Source: Neoarius graeffei
Taxonomy: Eukaryota > Chordata > Actinopteri > Siluriformes > Ariidae
NCBI RefSeq assembly: GCF_027579695.1
Contig: NC_083569.1
Location: 76,867,149 to 76,931,148, forward strand
Length of the DNA: 64,000 nt
Reading direction: 5' to 3'
Each line of letters begins with the position of its first letter. Position 1 is the stretch's first letter. Position numbers and translations under genes: made by a program. Positions 1 through 10,230 of the stretch are shown here, piece after piece. The notes under the pieces were generated by a model. That model saw only the letters and a list, made by a program, of their open reading frames with translations, was not told the origin of the DNA and ran no database searches.

Positions 1-1840
1 TTGTTTTACACCTTGAAAACTAAAATGGGTCAGTGGCGACCCGAACACAAGAGGAGGGTTAAATCTCAGACTTTTATAATAAGGTGTTCCACATGCGCAA
101 AAAAGTGCCCTTTTTCCCCCCAGAGCACTTGCCCCCCAAAATGTCTGTGCACGCCACTGCTCAGGAACAGGCCTCGAACAACGACGATTTACTCGAAAAC
201 GAAAGGAGCTATTCACAAAATTCCTTCACATTGAGCACTACAAGGCTCTCATTAACACATTGATGTAATTTTTTGTCCCTAGTGTAAAAAATGTGGACAC
301 TCGAGCGAGTTGAAAACAAGTGACATTTCTGATTTTGTAGTAAAAGCGCTGTCAGGATTTGAATGGGAGTCTATGGGGCAGCGCGCCTGTCCTCTTGTTA
401 CTTTCAGGCTTCTCATTCAAAAACTAAATCCTATCTGTTAGTTAGACACATTGTGTGAATCAAGACAAGTGTGACTCCAACTTTTGAGAAAATTATGTGT
501 GGAGAGTGAAATTTGTGGCTGAAAACACAGTTTAAATTAGAAAGTTTGAGCTATTTTTTCAAGCTCTCTATACTCTAACTTAATTAGCTCCACTGGTGTG
601 TAACGCCATAGACACCCATTATAAAGTCTGAATTTCTCCAGAATTGATCATGGTGATTGATCTGTGACTGATCAAAAAGTATACAACCTAGCAAAAAAGT
701 TGAATGCCAGATCCACACAGGAGATGTTTGTCTCCGTTTTAAAGTTTGAATCATGTCTCTAGGTGAAAGCATGCCAGAGCAGAGGATGTTTGAAAACTGT
801 TGAAAATATGCGATGTTTTTCAATTAATTCCATAGAAAATTAATGGGAAATTTTGCGTGATTTTTTCATGACTACGTCGCGAAAAAATCGTAGAATACTG
901 AACAAATAGCATACCAAGTCCGATCGAGCCGCACGTTTTGATGTATTGTTTGTGTGCGATGTACGGTTATTGGGTTATTAAAAATCAAAATTTGTATGGA
1001 AGATGAAAAACGGAAGAACAAGAGTTTGCTGTGCTTTGCTCCCTATATGGGAGTCAATAGTTTGCAATGCATAGCACTGCATCACTAAATAAAGGTGCGC
1101 ACAGACTTGTTGCTTATCGATGCCGACTCTCAAATACTTTTGAAACTGAAAATAAATCACAATTCCTCCTTGCCTTTGTATAGTTTTAGACCAAACTTCG
1201 TAGCATGTTTAGTGCTTTTCGGAACAGCATTTTCTTTCATAATTTGTACTTATGGTAGCCAAGCGATTGGCTGCCGTTTTGCTAAGTCGCTCGAGGTGGT
1301 TATCGAAAAATTTGGACTGTTTCTCAATCGGCGTGTGTGTTTTCTTATCACCTCCGCATTTATACGAAAAAATCAGAATTTGTCATTGTAATAAATACAA
1401 CTTAATTAAAAGCTCACCTTGAAGTGCAAGATGACCTAAATAGAACAGGAAAAAAAAAGACCCCACACAAGACCACAAAATAGAACAGTACCTAAAAAAG
1501 TGCATATTGCATTGGTTATTACTGCACTATTGAGGTCGATAACTAATGATAGATAATAAATAATATAGAACAGTCAACAGGGAGTGGGTTCCACTTTGGG
1601 GTAGCAACAGGAACTCTGCTGTGCAAACATTTTTATGTTTATATTAAAGGTTCTGACTTTTCAAGTGATTAAAAGCAAAATTTCTCAAAAGCTTCAATGT
1701 CTTCACGTTCCTTTGACAACTAAGCAGTCATTCTGAACTCTGTTCAGTACAGGTTCATTTAAAAGATGATTCATCAAGTTTATTTGTACAACGCTTTTAA
1801 CAACCGATATTGTTGCAAAGCAGCTTTACAGAAAATTAAA
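1..1840. other. AT-rich unassigned intergenic sequence
   Basis: No credible coding sequence. The open frames are short and show no family motif. The stretch around 840-960, with a run of ACTACGTCGCG-type sequence followed by a conserved-looking block, resembles a dispersed fish repeat, but I cannot assign it to a family. Around 1500-1840 it is simple AT-rich sequence. Confidence 0.4.
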
Positions 1841-1884
1841 GACGTTAAACATGAGCTAATTTATCCCTGATGAGTGAAGAAGAA

Positions 1885-2237
1885 ATCTTTGTCACATGCA
1901 CACTTGAAGCACAGTGAAATTCATCCTCTGCATTTAACCCATCTGAAGCAGTGAACACACACATCCAGAGCAGTGGGCAGCCACACTCGAGCACCTGGGG
2001 AGCAGTCAGGGGTCAGGTACCTTGCTCAAGGGCACCTCAGTCCAAGGCCGCCCCACGTTAACCTAACTAGGTGTCTTTGGACTGTGGGGGAAACCAGAGT
2101 ACCCAGAGGAAATCCACACAGACACGGGGAGAACATGCAAACTCTACACAGAAAGGCCCTTGCCGGCCGCTGGGTTCGAACCCGGAACCTTCTTGCTGTG
2201 AGGAGACAGTGCTAACCACTACACCACCATGCTGCCT
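1885..2237 (-). repeat. tRNA-derived SINE, variant with GCCCACTGCTC tail
   Basis: Read on the minus strand, the right end begins with a tRNA-like head (GGTGTAGTGGTTAGC-type A box, GGGTTCGAACCC-type B box). A conserved body follows (GTTTGCATGTTCTCCCCGTG, GTTTCCCCCACAGTCCAAAG), then the CCTTGAGCAAGGTACCTGAC segment and a tail ending in CACATGCACACTTGAAG. The same tail variant is at 3938-4295 and, degraded, at 18922-19176 and 38822-39065. It is not a functional tRNA gene because the fold is followed by ~280 bp of SINE body. Confidence 0.75.
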
Positions 2238-2875
2238 GAGCCTGTGGCAAGGAAAAAACTCGCTCAGACCACACGAGGAAGAAACTTTGAGAGGAACCAG
2301 ACTCAAAAGGGAACCCATCCTCACTTGGGTGATAACAGATCGTGTGATTATAAATAACTCGCCTCTAGAACAGTGCCCTATATAGTGGCATCTACAGGTA
2401 GCTATGAATATTAATTTTTGTGATCTGAAGCTATTTTTAGGGTAGAATCAATTCTTATTGATGCTTTCTGCCAGGGTTGGCAGACTGATTCTTGTTTCTA
2501 GGATAATCACTAGGAGACACCAATGTCAGTTCACTATGAGCCATCCTCATGCTGTAAATAATCATCTAAACCAGATTTACTGACTAAATATACTTGTGCA
2601 TAGGCTACCATGAAGTTGTTGCTGGTTTGCAATGATACCTACAGTGTGTAGCTTGAATATGAAAAGTGCTTTCAAAATATACTGTACGTACTTCACAGCT
2701 TACATCATGTTATGCATATATACATCACAACATGAGGTGGGCCTCAGTGCAATAAACAACAAACAATAATCAAAGACCGTGGTTCCGACAAGTATCACTC
2801 AAATGTTCAAGCTATTGCACAGAGATCAAGTATATATGCCCATGGCTGGGACCCTGTGATCTATGAAGCTATAAT
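2238..2875. other. Unassigned non-coding sequence
   Basis: No open frame with a recognisable motif and no clear repeat boundary; AT-rich sequence between two SINEs. Confidence 0.4.
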
Positions 2876-3045
2876 GGCTAGAGAGGCAGCTTTCGGACCA
2901 AAAGGGTGCTGGTTCGATTCCCTCGGCCAGCAGGAATGGCTGAAGTGCCCTTGAGCAAGGTGCCTAACCTTTACTGCTCTGGGTACGTTGGACATCGATC
3001 TGTAGAAGAGCGTCTGCGAAATGCCTGTAATGTAATCTAAATTAT
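2876..3045 (+). repeat. Second tRNA-derived SINE type (GCGTCTG...AATGCCTGTAATGTAAT tail)
   Basis: A short unit with a B box (GGTTCGATTCCC) near 2911, the CCTTGAGCAAGG segment near 2950, and a 3' end GAGCGTCTGCGAAATGCCTG followed by TAATGTAATCTAA. The 3' end differs from the commoner SINE in this window while the CCTTGAGCAAGG block is shared, so it is probably a different SINE subfamily. No target duplication was found. Confidence 0.6.
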
Positions 3046-3534
3046 TGCTTGGTCAGTAGTGATTCTTTGATGACCACCTCTGAGGGAGGTTTCTGGGAGG
3101 CTGACAAACTTCCCATAGCAACAAATAGGCCACGGTTAATTATTATAGACCTACAAAGTGGTCTTACAATGGTGCTTGAAAGTTTGTGAACCCTTTAGAA
3201 TTTTCTATATTTCTGCATAAATATGACCTAAAACATCATCAGATTTTCACACAAGTCCTAAAAGTAGATAAAGAGAACCCAGTTAAACAAATGAGACAAA
3301 AAATATTATACTTGGTCATTTATTTATTGAGGAAAATGATCCAATATTACATATCTGTGAGTGGCAAAAGTATGTGAACCTCTAGGATTAGCAGTTAATT
3401 TGAAGGTGAAATTAGAGTCAGGTGTTTTCAATCAATGGGATGACAATCAGGTGTGAGTGGGCACCCTGTTTTATTTAAAGAACAGGGATCTATCAAAGTC
3501 TGATCTTCACAACACATGTTTGTGGAAGTGTATC

Positions 3535-4905
3535 ATGGCACGAGCAAAGGAGATTTCTGAGGACCTCAGAAAAAGCGTTGTTGATGCTCATCAGGCTGAA
3601 AAAGGTTACAAAACCATCTCTAAAGAGTTTGGACTCCACCAATCCACAGTCAGACAGATTGTGTACAAATGGAGGAAATTCAAGACCATTGTTACCCTCC
3701 CCAGGAGTGGTCGACCAACAAAGATCACTCTAAGAGCAAGGCGTGTAATAGTCGGCGAGGTCACAAAGGACCCCAGGGTAACTTCTAAGCAACTGAAGGC
3801 CTCTCTCACATTGGCTAATGTTAATGTTCATGAGTCCACCATCAGGAGAACACTGAGCAACAATAGTGTGTATGGCAGGGTTGCAAGGAGAAAGCCACTG
3901 CTCTCCAAAAAGAACATTGCTGCTCATCTGCAGTTTGGGCGGCACGGTGGTGTAGTGGTTAGCATGGTCGCCTCACAGCAAGAAGGTTCCAGGTTCGAAC
4001 CCAGCGGCCGGCGAGGGTTCTGTGTGGAGTTTGCATGTTCTCCCCGTGTCTGCGTGGGTTTCCTCCAGGTGCTCCGGTTTCCCCCACAATTCAAAGACAT
4101 GCAGTTAGGTTGACGTGGGGCGGCCTCGGGGTGAGGTGCCCTTGAGCAAGGTACCTGACCCCTGACTGCTCCCCGGGCGCACTGGTGTGGCTGCCCACTG
4201 CTCTAGGTGTGTGCGTGTGTTCACTGCTTCAGTTGGGTTAAATGCAGAGGACTGTGCTTGAAGTGTGCATGTGATGAATAAAGTATGCAAAAGTCTCTAA
4301 AGATCATGTGGACAAGCCAGAAGGCTATTGGAAAAATGTTTTGTGGACAGATGAAACCAAAATAGAACTTTTTGCTTTAAATGAGAAGCGTTATGTTTGG
4401 AGAAAGGAAAACTCTGCATTCCAGCATACGAACCTTATCCCATCTGTGAAACATGGTGGTGGTAGTATCATGGTTTGCTGCATCTGGGCCAGGACGGCTT
4501 GCCATCATTGATGGAACAATGAATTCTGAATTATACCAGCGAATTCTAAAGGAAAATGTCAGGACATCTGTCTATGAACTGAATCTCAAGAGAAGGTGGG
4601 TCATGCAGCAAGACAACGACCCTAAGCACACAAGTCGTTCTACCAAAGAATGGTTAAAGAAGAATAAAGTTAATGTTTTGGAATGGCCAAGTCAAAGTCC
4701 TGACCTTAATCCAATAGAAATGTTGTGGAAGGACCTGCAGCGAGCAGTTCATGTGAGGAAACCCACCAACATCCCAGAGTTGAAGCTGTTCTGTACGGAG
4801 GAATGGGCTAAAATTCCTCCAAGCCGGTGTGCAGGACTGATCAAAAGTTACCGGAAACGTTTAGTTGCAGTTATTGCTGCACAAGGGGGTCACACCAGAT
4901 ACTGA
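3535..4905 (+). pseudogene. Disrupted Tc1-like DD34E transposase
   Basis: The start was chosen at the ATG followed by Ala-Arg-Ala-Lys-Glu-Ile-Ser. The N-terminal half has a paired-type helix-turn-helix (HQSTVRQIVYKWR) and the GRPTK motif. A SINE inserted after codon ~134 interrupts it at 3938. The frame resumes at ~4297 with TDETK (first Asp). A deletion of 11 bp near 4474, relative to the copy at 31666, then shifts the frame. The last part carries DNDPKH (second Asp) and NPIEMLW (Glu) and ends HTRY-stop. The product is not functional. Confidence 0.9.
3938..4295 (+). repeat. SINE nested in Tc1 copy 1
   Basis: Begins GGCGGCACGGTGGTGTAG with A and B boxes and ends in the GCCCACTGCTC/ATGTGATGAATAAAG-type tail. 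It separates CTGCAGTTTG (3928-3937) from CTAAAGATCATG (4297 on), which are contiguous in Tc1 copy 3, so the insertion came after the Tc1 element. The target duplication is unclear (GTTTGC versus GTCTC-like). Confidence 0.85.
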
Positions 4906-5124
4906 AAGCAAAGGTTCACATACTTTTACCAGTCACAGATATGTAATATTGGATCATTTTCCTCAATAAATAAATGACCAAGTATAATATTTTTGTCTCA
5001 TTTGTTTAACTGGGTTCTCTTTATCTACTTTTAGGACTTGTGTGAAAATCTGATGATGTTTTAGGTCATATTTATGCAAAATATTGAAAACTCTAAAGGG
5101 TTCACAAACTTTCAAGCACCACTG

Positions 5125-5640
5125 TATATGGTAGGCTTGCTATGATATTATGCACCCCCACCAAGCGCAAATACTTTTGATCACTAGGTCAGCTGGACGG
5201 GAAATTCACACAATCTGGCAACCTGTCTAGCTCCAGTCCGCTCATCCACTGCAAGAACTATTCAAGAGTGATGGAAATTCCGGCTCTTTTCAGTGAGTCG
5301 GATGATTTGACTCAGTTCAACAACAAGAGTCGACTCTTTCATCTCCGAAACGGGTGATTTTTAACCTGGTTGGGGTTATTTCCGAAAATCTTACTCTCTA
5401 TTCCAAATTATTCACAGAATAACTTTCGACTCGTACGTGTTGCATTTCATAAAATCCCTCAAAAGTGTCCGAATCTCTGCACTAATGTTATTGGGTCTGT
5501 TTGAGCTTCGTTAAAATGATTCATTCATTATTGATTCACTGTATCGATCATAAAAAGAGAATCGGTTCTCTGGGATGAACCGGTTCAAAGAACCGACTCG
5601 TTGGTGAATGATTCATATCTTGTGCAGCAGCTGAGAGAGA
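5125..5640. other. Upstream region of pygl with GAACCGACTC-type repeats
   Basis: Contains several short inverted and direct motifs around GAGTCGACTC, GGTTCAAAGAACCGACTC and TGAATGATTCA (5290-5615), typical of a dispersed fish repeat. A GA run at 5630-5645 precedes the first coding exon. No TATA box is evident close to the start. Any pygl core promoter should lie here or inside 5640-5704, but I cannot point to it. Confidence 0.4.
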
Positions 5641-5704
5641 GAGAGATTAATTAAAGCTTGGTGTCTTTGCAGCTCACGATCTTGTGAGCTCTCATCCTGC
5701 CACC

Positions 5705-5947
5705 ATGCCCAAACCTCTGACCGACCAGGACAGGAGGAAACAGATCTCGGTCCGAGGCCTCGCCGGGGTGGAAAATGTCTCCGACCTGAAAACCAACTTC
5801 AACCGGCACCTGCATTTCACCCTCGTCAAGGACCGCAATGTGGCTACGAAGCGGGATTACTACCTCGCGCTGGCCAACACCGTGAGGGATCACCTAGTGG
5901 GCAGATGGATCAGAACACAGCAGCACTACTACGAAACCGACCCGAAA
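5705..5947 (+). CDS. pygl: Glycogen phosphorylase, liver type: coding exon 1
   Basis: Glycogen phosphorylase is a cytosolic, PLP-dependent homodimer that releases glucose-1-phosphate from glycogen. The start ATG sits in a strong Kozak context (GCCACCATG), and an upstream in-frame ATG at 5684 lacks that context. The exon codes for residues 1-81. It holds the phosphorylase-kinase site (RKQISVRG; Ser15 = Ser14 of the mature enzyme), the N-terminal AMP/cap residues (VKDRNVAT; Asp42, Asn44, Val45) and Gln71/Gln72/Tyr75 in TQQHYY. It ends Asp-Pro-Lys before a GTAAGC donor. Liver identity rests on several exons: RVYYL (exon 2), VVLALPYD (exon 6), FKASKFGS (exon 8), WPVDL (exon 10) and MSLIEEG (exon 11). 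The brain or muscle paralogue remains possible. Intron 1 is 25.2 kb. Confidence 0.9.
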
Positions 5948-6808
5948 GTAAGCACGAACTCCGGCTGAGCGGTTCAGTCCTAAACCGCACACTAGCACAC
6001 TGGGTAGAGCGGTTGCCATGGTGACGCACAGGCTAGTCCACTGTTAGCAGCCATCTTCCCCAGAGTGCAGTGCAGTGCAGAGTGTGCAGTTCAGCACGCC
6101 GCCATTTTGCGCAGTATACAGGTCTGTCTCAGAAACTGGATACTGTATATACTCACAGTCAATAAACTATTCGCTTTTGAATGGTGACATTGGTTTTAAT
6201 TTGAACTAAAATGATGAAAGAAACAAATCCAGATAAAGCTATTTTTTTCGCAGTCCGGTTGCCATCAAATCCTGCGCTCTGATTGGCTGGCGAGTTTTAC
6301 TACCCTGAGGAAGACATGTATATTAGCATCTTTTTTTTTTTTAATAAAATTTATTTTAAAAATTATTTTTGCCAGAATTTCTCAGGAGAATAGCATTAAT
6401 TTTACAGCATGGATAGTGATAACGGGGCAATTCCATGTAAATGTCAACCTCACCATGCAAAAATAAAGCAACATGTAATACATCAAAACCACTCCCAGAG
6501 ATATCACCTAGGCCTGTATTTTACAGATGTGAATAAGTTGAACCAATTTGTAACCAACCTAATATGTCACTGTCAGTCTTTCTTTCTTATAATGTAAAAC
6601 CCAAGCTAAAATCAACTTTGATCATGTACAATTCTATATTATTGCCACAAGCCACAGAAATGTATGCTAAAATCCACAAAACAGCAAAACAATAGCCATC
6701 CTAAATATTATTTAAGAACTTTGATAGTTTTAGCTGATATTTAGAGAGTTTTTCAAAGGGTTATGGTGGTTAAATTGCTGATTTTCTAAACATATGCCAT
6801 GTCTATTT

Positions 6809-7225
6809 CAGACGCGTCACATCCATAATGGAATTTCGTCACATCCATAACGCTGACTTTTCCTTCCGAAACTCTGCATGAAATACAAAATATTTTAAAC
6901 AAAGATTTTTTTAATATTCACCTTGGACCCCTCTATCAAACGGATATCTCCATTTCGACATTAGGTTTACAATTTCATAGAGTTTGGTAAAAATGTACAG
7001 TCACCCAAGAAAAGTGATACTTTTTCTGTCACATCCATAACGCATCTTTTATTGGGGTTTTCTGGCATGCCCTAGATGTACTATGGGAATTGTTCTTGTT
7101 CTATCACTTCTCCAGTATGGTACAGCCTTAAAATATGCAACACCTGTTTAAATACTGGGAGACAATAAAACATGCACTGGGTCATTTGTTGCCATTTTGA
7201 GTTCAAGTGTCACGTCCATAACGCT
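6809..7225. repeat. Four dispersed copies of a GTCACRTCCATAACGC motif
   Basis: The motif occurs near 6812 (variant CATAATGG), 6837, 7027 and 7208, always in the same orientation and separated by unrelated AT-rich sequence. Spacings are about 25, 190 and 181 bp. No coding capacity. It may be a protein-binding subterminal repeat of the host transposon. Confidence 0.5.
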
Positions 7226-7341
7226 GGAATTGCTCAATGACAGTTCACAGCGAAAGCGAGTTTTACTACCCTGAGGAAGAAGAAATGAAATAAAAGAAAA
7301 CATTTCAGGAGAAAGCTAAAAACCTCTAGCTTGCTAACGCC

Positions 7342-7561
7342 GAGCAAAAACATGGCTGAATCCTGAATGACTCCTATTTGTATAAATAGGGGACTACATA
7401 GGCGGCAAAATGTAGTTGTTTTCCTGCCATGGAAGTGCACTTGTATACCGAGGAGGAAGCCATTTGCATTACAGCCGTGAATGAGGATTCAAAATGGCGG
7501 CTCGGCTCGGTTTTCCCTTTCGGGCGCTCTCGTTTTCTGTTAGAATTTGGTAAAGAAAAAA

Positions 7562-7630
<69 letters not shown>

Positions 7631-8600
7631 AAAAACCTGTAACTGCTGTGAACGCCGAGCAAAAACATGGCTGAATCCTGAATGACTCCTATTTGTATAA
7701 ATAGGGGACTACATAGGCGGCAAAATGTAGTTTTTTTCCTGCTATGGAAGTGCACTTGTATACCGAGGAGGAAGCCATTTGCATTACAGCCGTAAATGAG
7801 GCTTCAAAATGGCGGCTCGCCTTGGCTCGGTTTTGCCTTCCGGGCGCTCTCGTTTTTTTTCTGTTAGAATTTGGTAAAGAAAAAAAAATATTATTAAAAA
7901 AAAAAAAACAGGAACTGCTGCTAACACCGAGCAAAAACATGGCTGAATCCTGAATGACTCCTATTTGTATAAATAGGGTACTACATAGGGAAAAAAACTA
8001 CATTTTGCCGCCTGCCATGGAAGTGCACTTGTATACCGAGGAGGAAGCCATTTGCATTACAGCCGTGAATGAGGATTCAAAATAGCATTAATTTTACAGC
8101 ATGGATGGCGATAACGACAGTGTTCACAGCGAAAGTGAGTTTTACTACCCTGAGGAAGAAGAAATAAAAGAAAACATTTCAGGAGAAAGCTAAAAACCTC
8201 TAACTTGCTAACAGTTTGATCTCATTAGTTAATGAGGCCCATTTTGGACCATGTTATCCTAATACATAATATTACATTCGGTAAAAACTTTAAACCAGTA
8301 CAATCTCTTCTTCAAAGTTTCACCAAATGGCTTTATTTATGCAACATAAAGGTCATAATACTGTATAACTTTGGTCGAGCAAAATCATGGCTGAATCCTG
8401 AATGACTCCTATTTGTATAAATAGGGGACTACATAGGCGGCAAAATGTAGTTGTTTCCCTGCCATGGAAGTGCACTTGTATACCGAGGAGGAAGCCATTT
8501 GCATTACAGCCTTGAATGAGGATTCAGAATGGCGGCTCGGCTCGGTTTTCCCTTTCGGGCGCTCTCGTTTTCTGTTAGAATTTGGTAAAGAAAAAAATAA
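7342..8600 (+). repeat. Array of four ~230-bp promoter-like units
   Basis: Units start at about 7342, 7657, 7929 and 8377, each with GAGCAAAAACATGGCTGAAT or a close variant. Each contains a TATA-like TTTGTATAAATAGGG followed ~70 bp later by ATGGAAGTGCACTTGTATAC. Units 1, 2 and 4 keep an open frame of ~40 codons starting MEVHLYTEEEAICIT that runs into the 3' flank; unit 3 is truncated. AAAATGGCGGCTCG follows in units 1 and 2. The repeated short frame is the same duplicated sequence, so it is not independent evidence of a gene. Confidence 0.6.
7560..7623. repeat. (AT)n microsatellite
   Basis: A nearly pure AT dinucleotide run between array units 1 and 2. Confidence 0.95.
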
Positions 8601-8612
8601 ATATATTATTTA

Positions 8613-8743
8613 CCAGCTTAAGGTCGGTCCGTATGGTGAAATCCTGTGACCTCGGCCTTGAATACTGACCTCGGCCCAGAGGGCCTCGCTCAGTACTTTC
8701 AAGACCTCGGTCACAGTATTTCACGATACGGACCTCCCAGCTG
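8613..8743. repeat. Palindromic hairpin, ~55-bp arms
   Basis: The left arm (GGTCCGTATGGTGAAATC, then CTGTGACC) is complementary to the right arm (GGTCACAGTATTTCACGATACGGACC region, 8709-8734), with further pairing out to CCAGCTT/CAGCTGG. The loop region is GC-rich around 8668-8689. It resembles the palindromic MITE ends common in fish and closes the composite insert on the right. Confidence 0.75.
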
Positions 8744-9108
8744 GGAAATGACGTATATCTCTTTGATGTGAATACTCTATTCAGAATTTGGCAAAAATTC
8801 TGCAAATGTGTGGAAAAATGGCGGCTTGATCTGGGACATGATAAATGGTTGACTACATCACATTCCCTTAAAAAGGTTGTAGTCCACTGAAAAGTCTACA
8901 GTTATCACTAATTGTATTTTAAGTTGTAACTTTATACACCTAAGGATTGGTGCGCTCACAGAATAATCATAACCGTAATAAAACATCATGCAAAATATTT
9001 AATCACCGTCATAACTCCATTTTCCGCAGACCCAAAACCAATACGATCGTGTGTTTTGATCTAAACGGAAAGCCTCAGGGTCAAGGTCACTACCTCACCA
9101 AAAGTAGT

Positions 9109-9766
9109 AACTTAAAATCATTATCTTCTTCTGGCTGCTCCCGATTAGGGGTCGCTACAGCAGATCTTTCATCTCCATTGCTCCCTGTCTTCCGCATCCT
9201 TCTCGACCACACCTGCCACTTTCATGTCCTCTCTCACCACATCCATGTATCTCCTCTTTGGCCTTCCTCGTTTTCGTTTGCCTGGCAGCTCCATCCTCAA
9301 CATTCTCCTTGCCACATGCTCTGCATCTCTTCTCAGGATGTGCCCAGACCATCTCAGTCTCATCTCTGTTCCTTATCCTGTCCAACCTTGTCACTCCCAT
9401 CGCAAACCTTAACATCCTCAACTCCGCCACCTCCAACTTTGCCTCCTGTCTCTTCGTTAAGGGTACGGTCTGCAATCCATACATCACAGCTGGTCTCACT
9501 ACTGTCTTATACATCTTACCTTTCACTGTTGCTGGGACTTTCCTATCACAAATGGCTCCTGAAATCCTTCTCCAACTGCTCCACCCTGCCTGCACTCTCT
9601 TTCTCACCTCACTATCGCAGCCCCCATTTTCCTGCACAGTTGACCCCAGGTACTTGAATTCACCAACTTTACCGTCTACTCTTTACCGTCTACTCCTTGC
9701 ATCTTCACTACACTCTCATCCCCATTCTCATTGATGCACATGTATTCTGTTTTGCTACTGCTCACC
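9109..9766 (-). mobile_element. 5'-truncated non-LTR retrotransposon (RTE-like 3' end)
   Basis: The minus strand codes for the C-terminal part of a reverse-transcriptase ORF (9637-9155): GKMYKTVVRPAVMYG, LEVAELRMLRFAMGV and RLDRIRN are the conserved post-RT signature. The reading then shifts frame near 9363 and continues as LRWSGHILRRD, GRPKRRYMDVVREDM and DREQWR (9363-9169). The 3' end (low coordinates) is marked by a GATCTGCTGTAGCGACCCC-type segment just before 9109. It is truncated at its 5' end near 9766. The clade is assigned from memory of this signature, so I would accept another non-LTR clade. Confidence 0.75.
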
Positions 9767-9819
9767 TTCATTCCTCTTCGGTGAGCAGTAGCAAAACAGA
9801 ATACATGTGCATCAATGAG
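9727..9819. repeat. Snap-back inverted repeat at the LINE 5' end
   Basis: Arms 9727-9766 and 9780-9819 are perfect 40-bp reverse complements, separated by the 13-base loop TTCATTCCTCTTC. The left arm is LINE sequence; the right arm is its inverted duplicate and ends exactly where copy A host sequence resumes. Confidence 0.95.
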
Positions 9820-9898
9820 TAACTTCTCACTACACCATATAAAAATTCAATTATAAATCGAGGGTTATGTATATAACCGCGGTTCTATGAGTTTCGGA

Positions 9899-10056
9899 TG
9901 ACCGCCAGAGGCGGTGCTTTCAGCACATGGATATCCATCACGCGAACGTGCAGGTCGAGTAATAGTAACAACAAAGTCACGTGTGACCTGGGTGACGTCA
10001 CCCCGTGACCCCGGCACAAAAGACCGGTGAACCCAGGAAGCGACCTCTTGGCAAAT
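9899..10056. repeat. DIRS left inverted terminal repeat
   Basis: Reverse complement of 15288-15443 with few mismatches; contains GGCGGTGCTTTCAGCACATG and GGGTGACGTCACCCCGTGAC. The segment outside it (9860-9898, beginning GAGGGTTATGTATATAACCG) is not shared with the right end, as is usual in DIRS elements. Confidence 0.9.
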
Positions 10057-10087
10057 CTTCTCGTGTACACTCCGAGTGACTGCCAAG

Positions 10088-10190
10088 CTCTGGCGGTCAT
10101 CCGAAACTCATAGAACCGCGGTTATATACATAACCCTCGTTCTATTTCATTTCTCCTGACCGCCAAAGGCGGTGCTTTCAGCACATGGAT
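10088..10190. repeat. DIRS internal complementary region
   Basis: The low half (10088-10138) is a perfect ~51-bp reverse complement of the left outer end (9860-9911). The high half (10139-10190; TTCTATTT...TTTCTCCTGACCGCC, then GGCGGTGCTTTCAGCACATG) matches the reverse complement of the right outer end (15400-15460) with 2-3 mismatches. Read on the minus strand it is the right end joined to the left end through one C. In known DIRS elements this region templates completion of the circular DNA intermediate. Confidence 0.9.
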
Positions 10191-10230
10191 GACTAATACC
10201 AACCAGGTCATGAGGAGTGCCTACCCGTAC

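Larger units (their letters stand above)
3167..5124 (+). mobile_element. Tc1/mariner-like transposon, copy 1 (CAGTGGTGCTTG family)
   Basis: Flanked by TA dinucleotides at 3165-3166 and 5125-5126. The long terminal inverted repeats (~200 bp) begin CAATGGTGCTTGAAAG at the left and end CTTTCAAGCACCACTG at the right. It carries a broken DD34E transposase (3535-4905) and a nested SINE (3938-4295). It lies upstream of pygl exon 1. Copies 2 and 3 are in introns 2 and 5. Confidence 0.92.
6241..8757. mobile_element. Composite insert in copy A, with repeated promoter-like units
   Basis: Copy B is continuous across this position (near 23930), so these ~2.5 kb were inserted. It begins near a CGCTCTGATTGGCTGG motif and ends in a ~55-bp-arm hairpin (8613-8743). 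It contains partial copies of a short exon-like reading frame beginning ATGGATGGCGATAACG (8101; degraded copy at 6410), shared GAGTTTTACTACCCTGAGG blocks (6292, 7258, 8138), a four-copy ~230-bp unit array and an (AT)n run. The repeated exon-like pieces look like remnants of a transposase 5' exon, but I do not recognise the family. Confidence 0.5.

Noticed and set aside
2155-2225. tRNA genes at the SINE heads
   Set aside because: A and B boxes are present but the sequence continues into the SINE body with tail and target duplications; no full cloverleaf tRNA is supported.
1973-2385. Open frames in SINE bodies (also at 22404, 28312, 32639 and 48142) as genes
   Set aside because: They are the same non-coding SINE read in different frames; their similarity only reflects the repeat family.
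7429-7953. Repeated MEVHLYTEEEAICIT frames as a small gene family
   Set aside because: They are tandem duplicates inside a transposon insert, run into (AT)n or poly-A, and have no conserved stop or domain.
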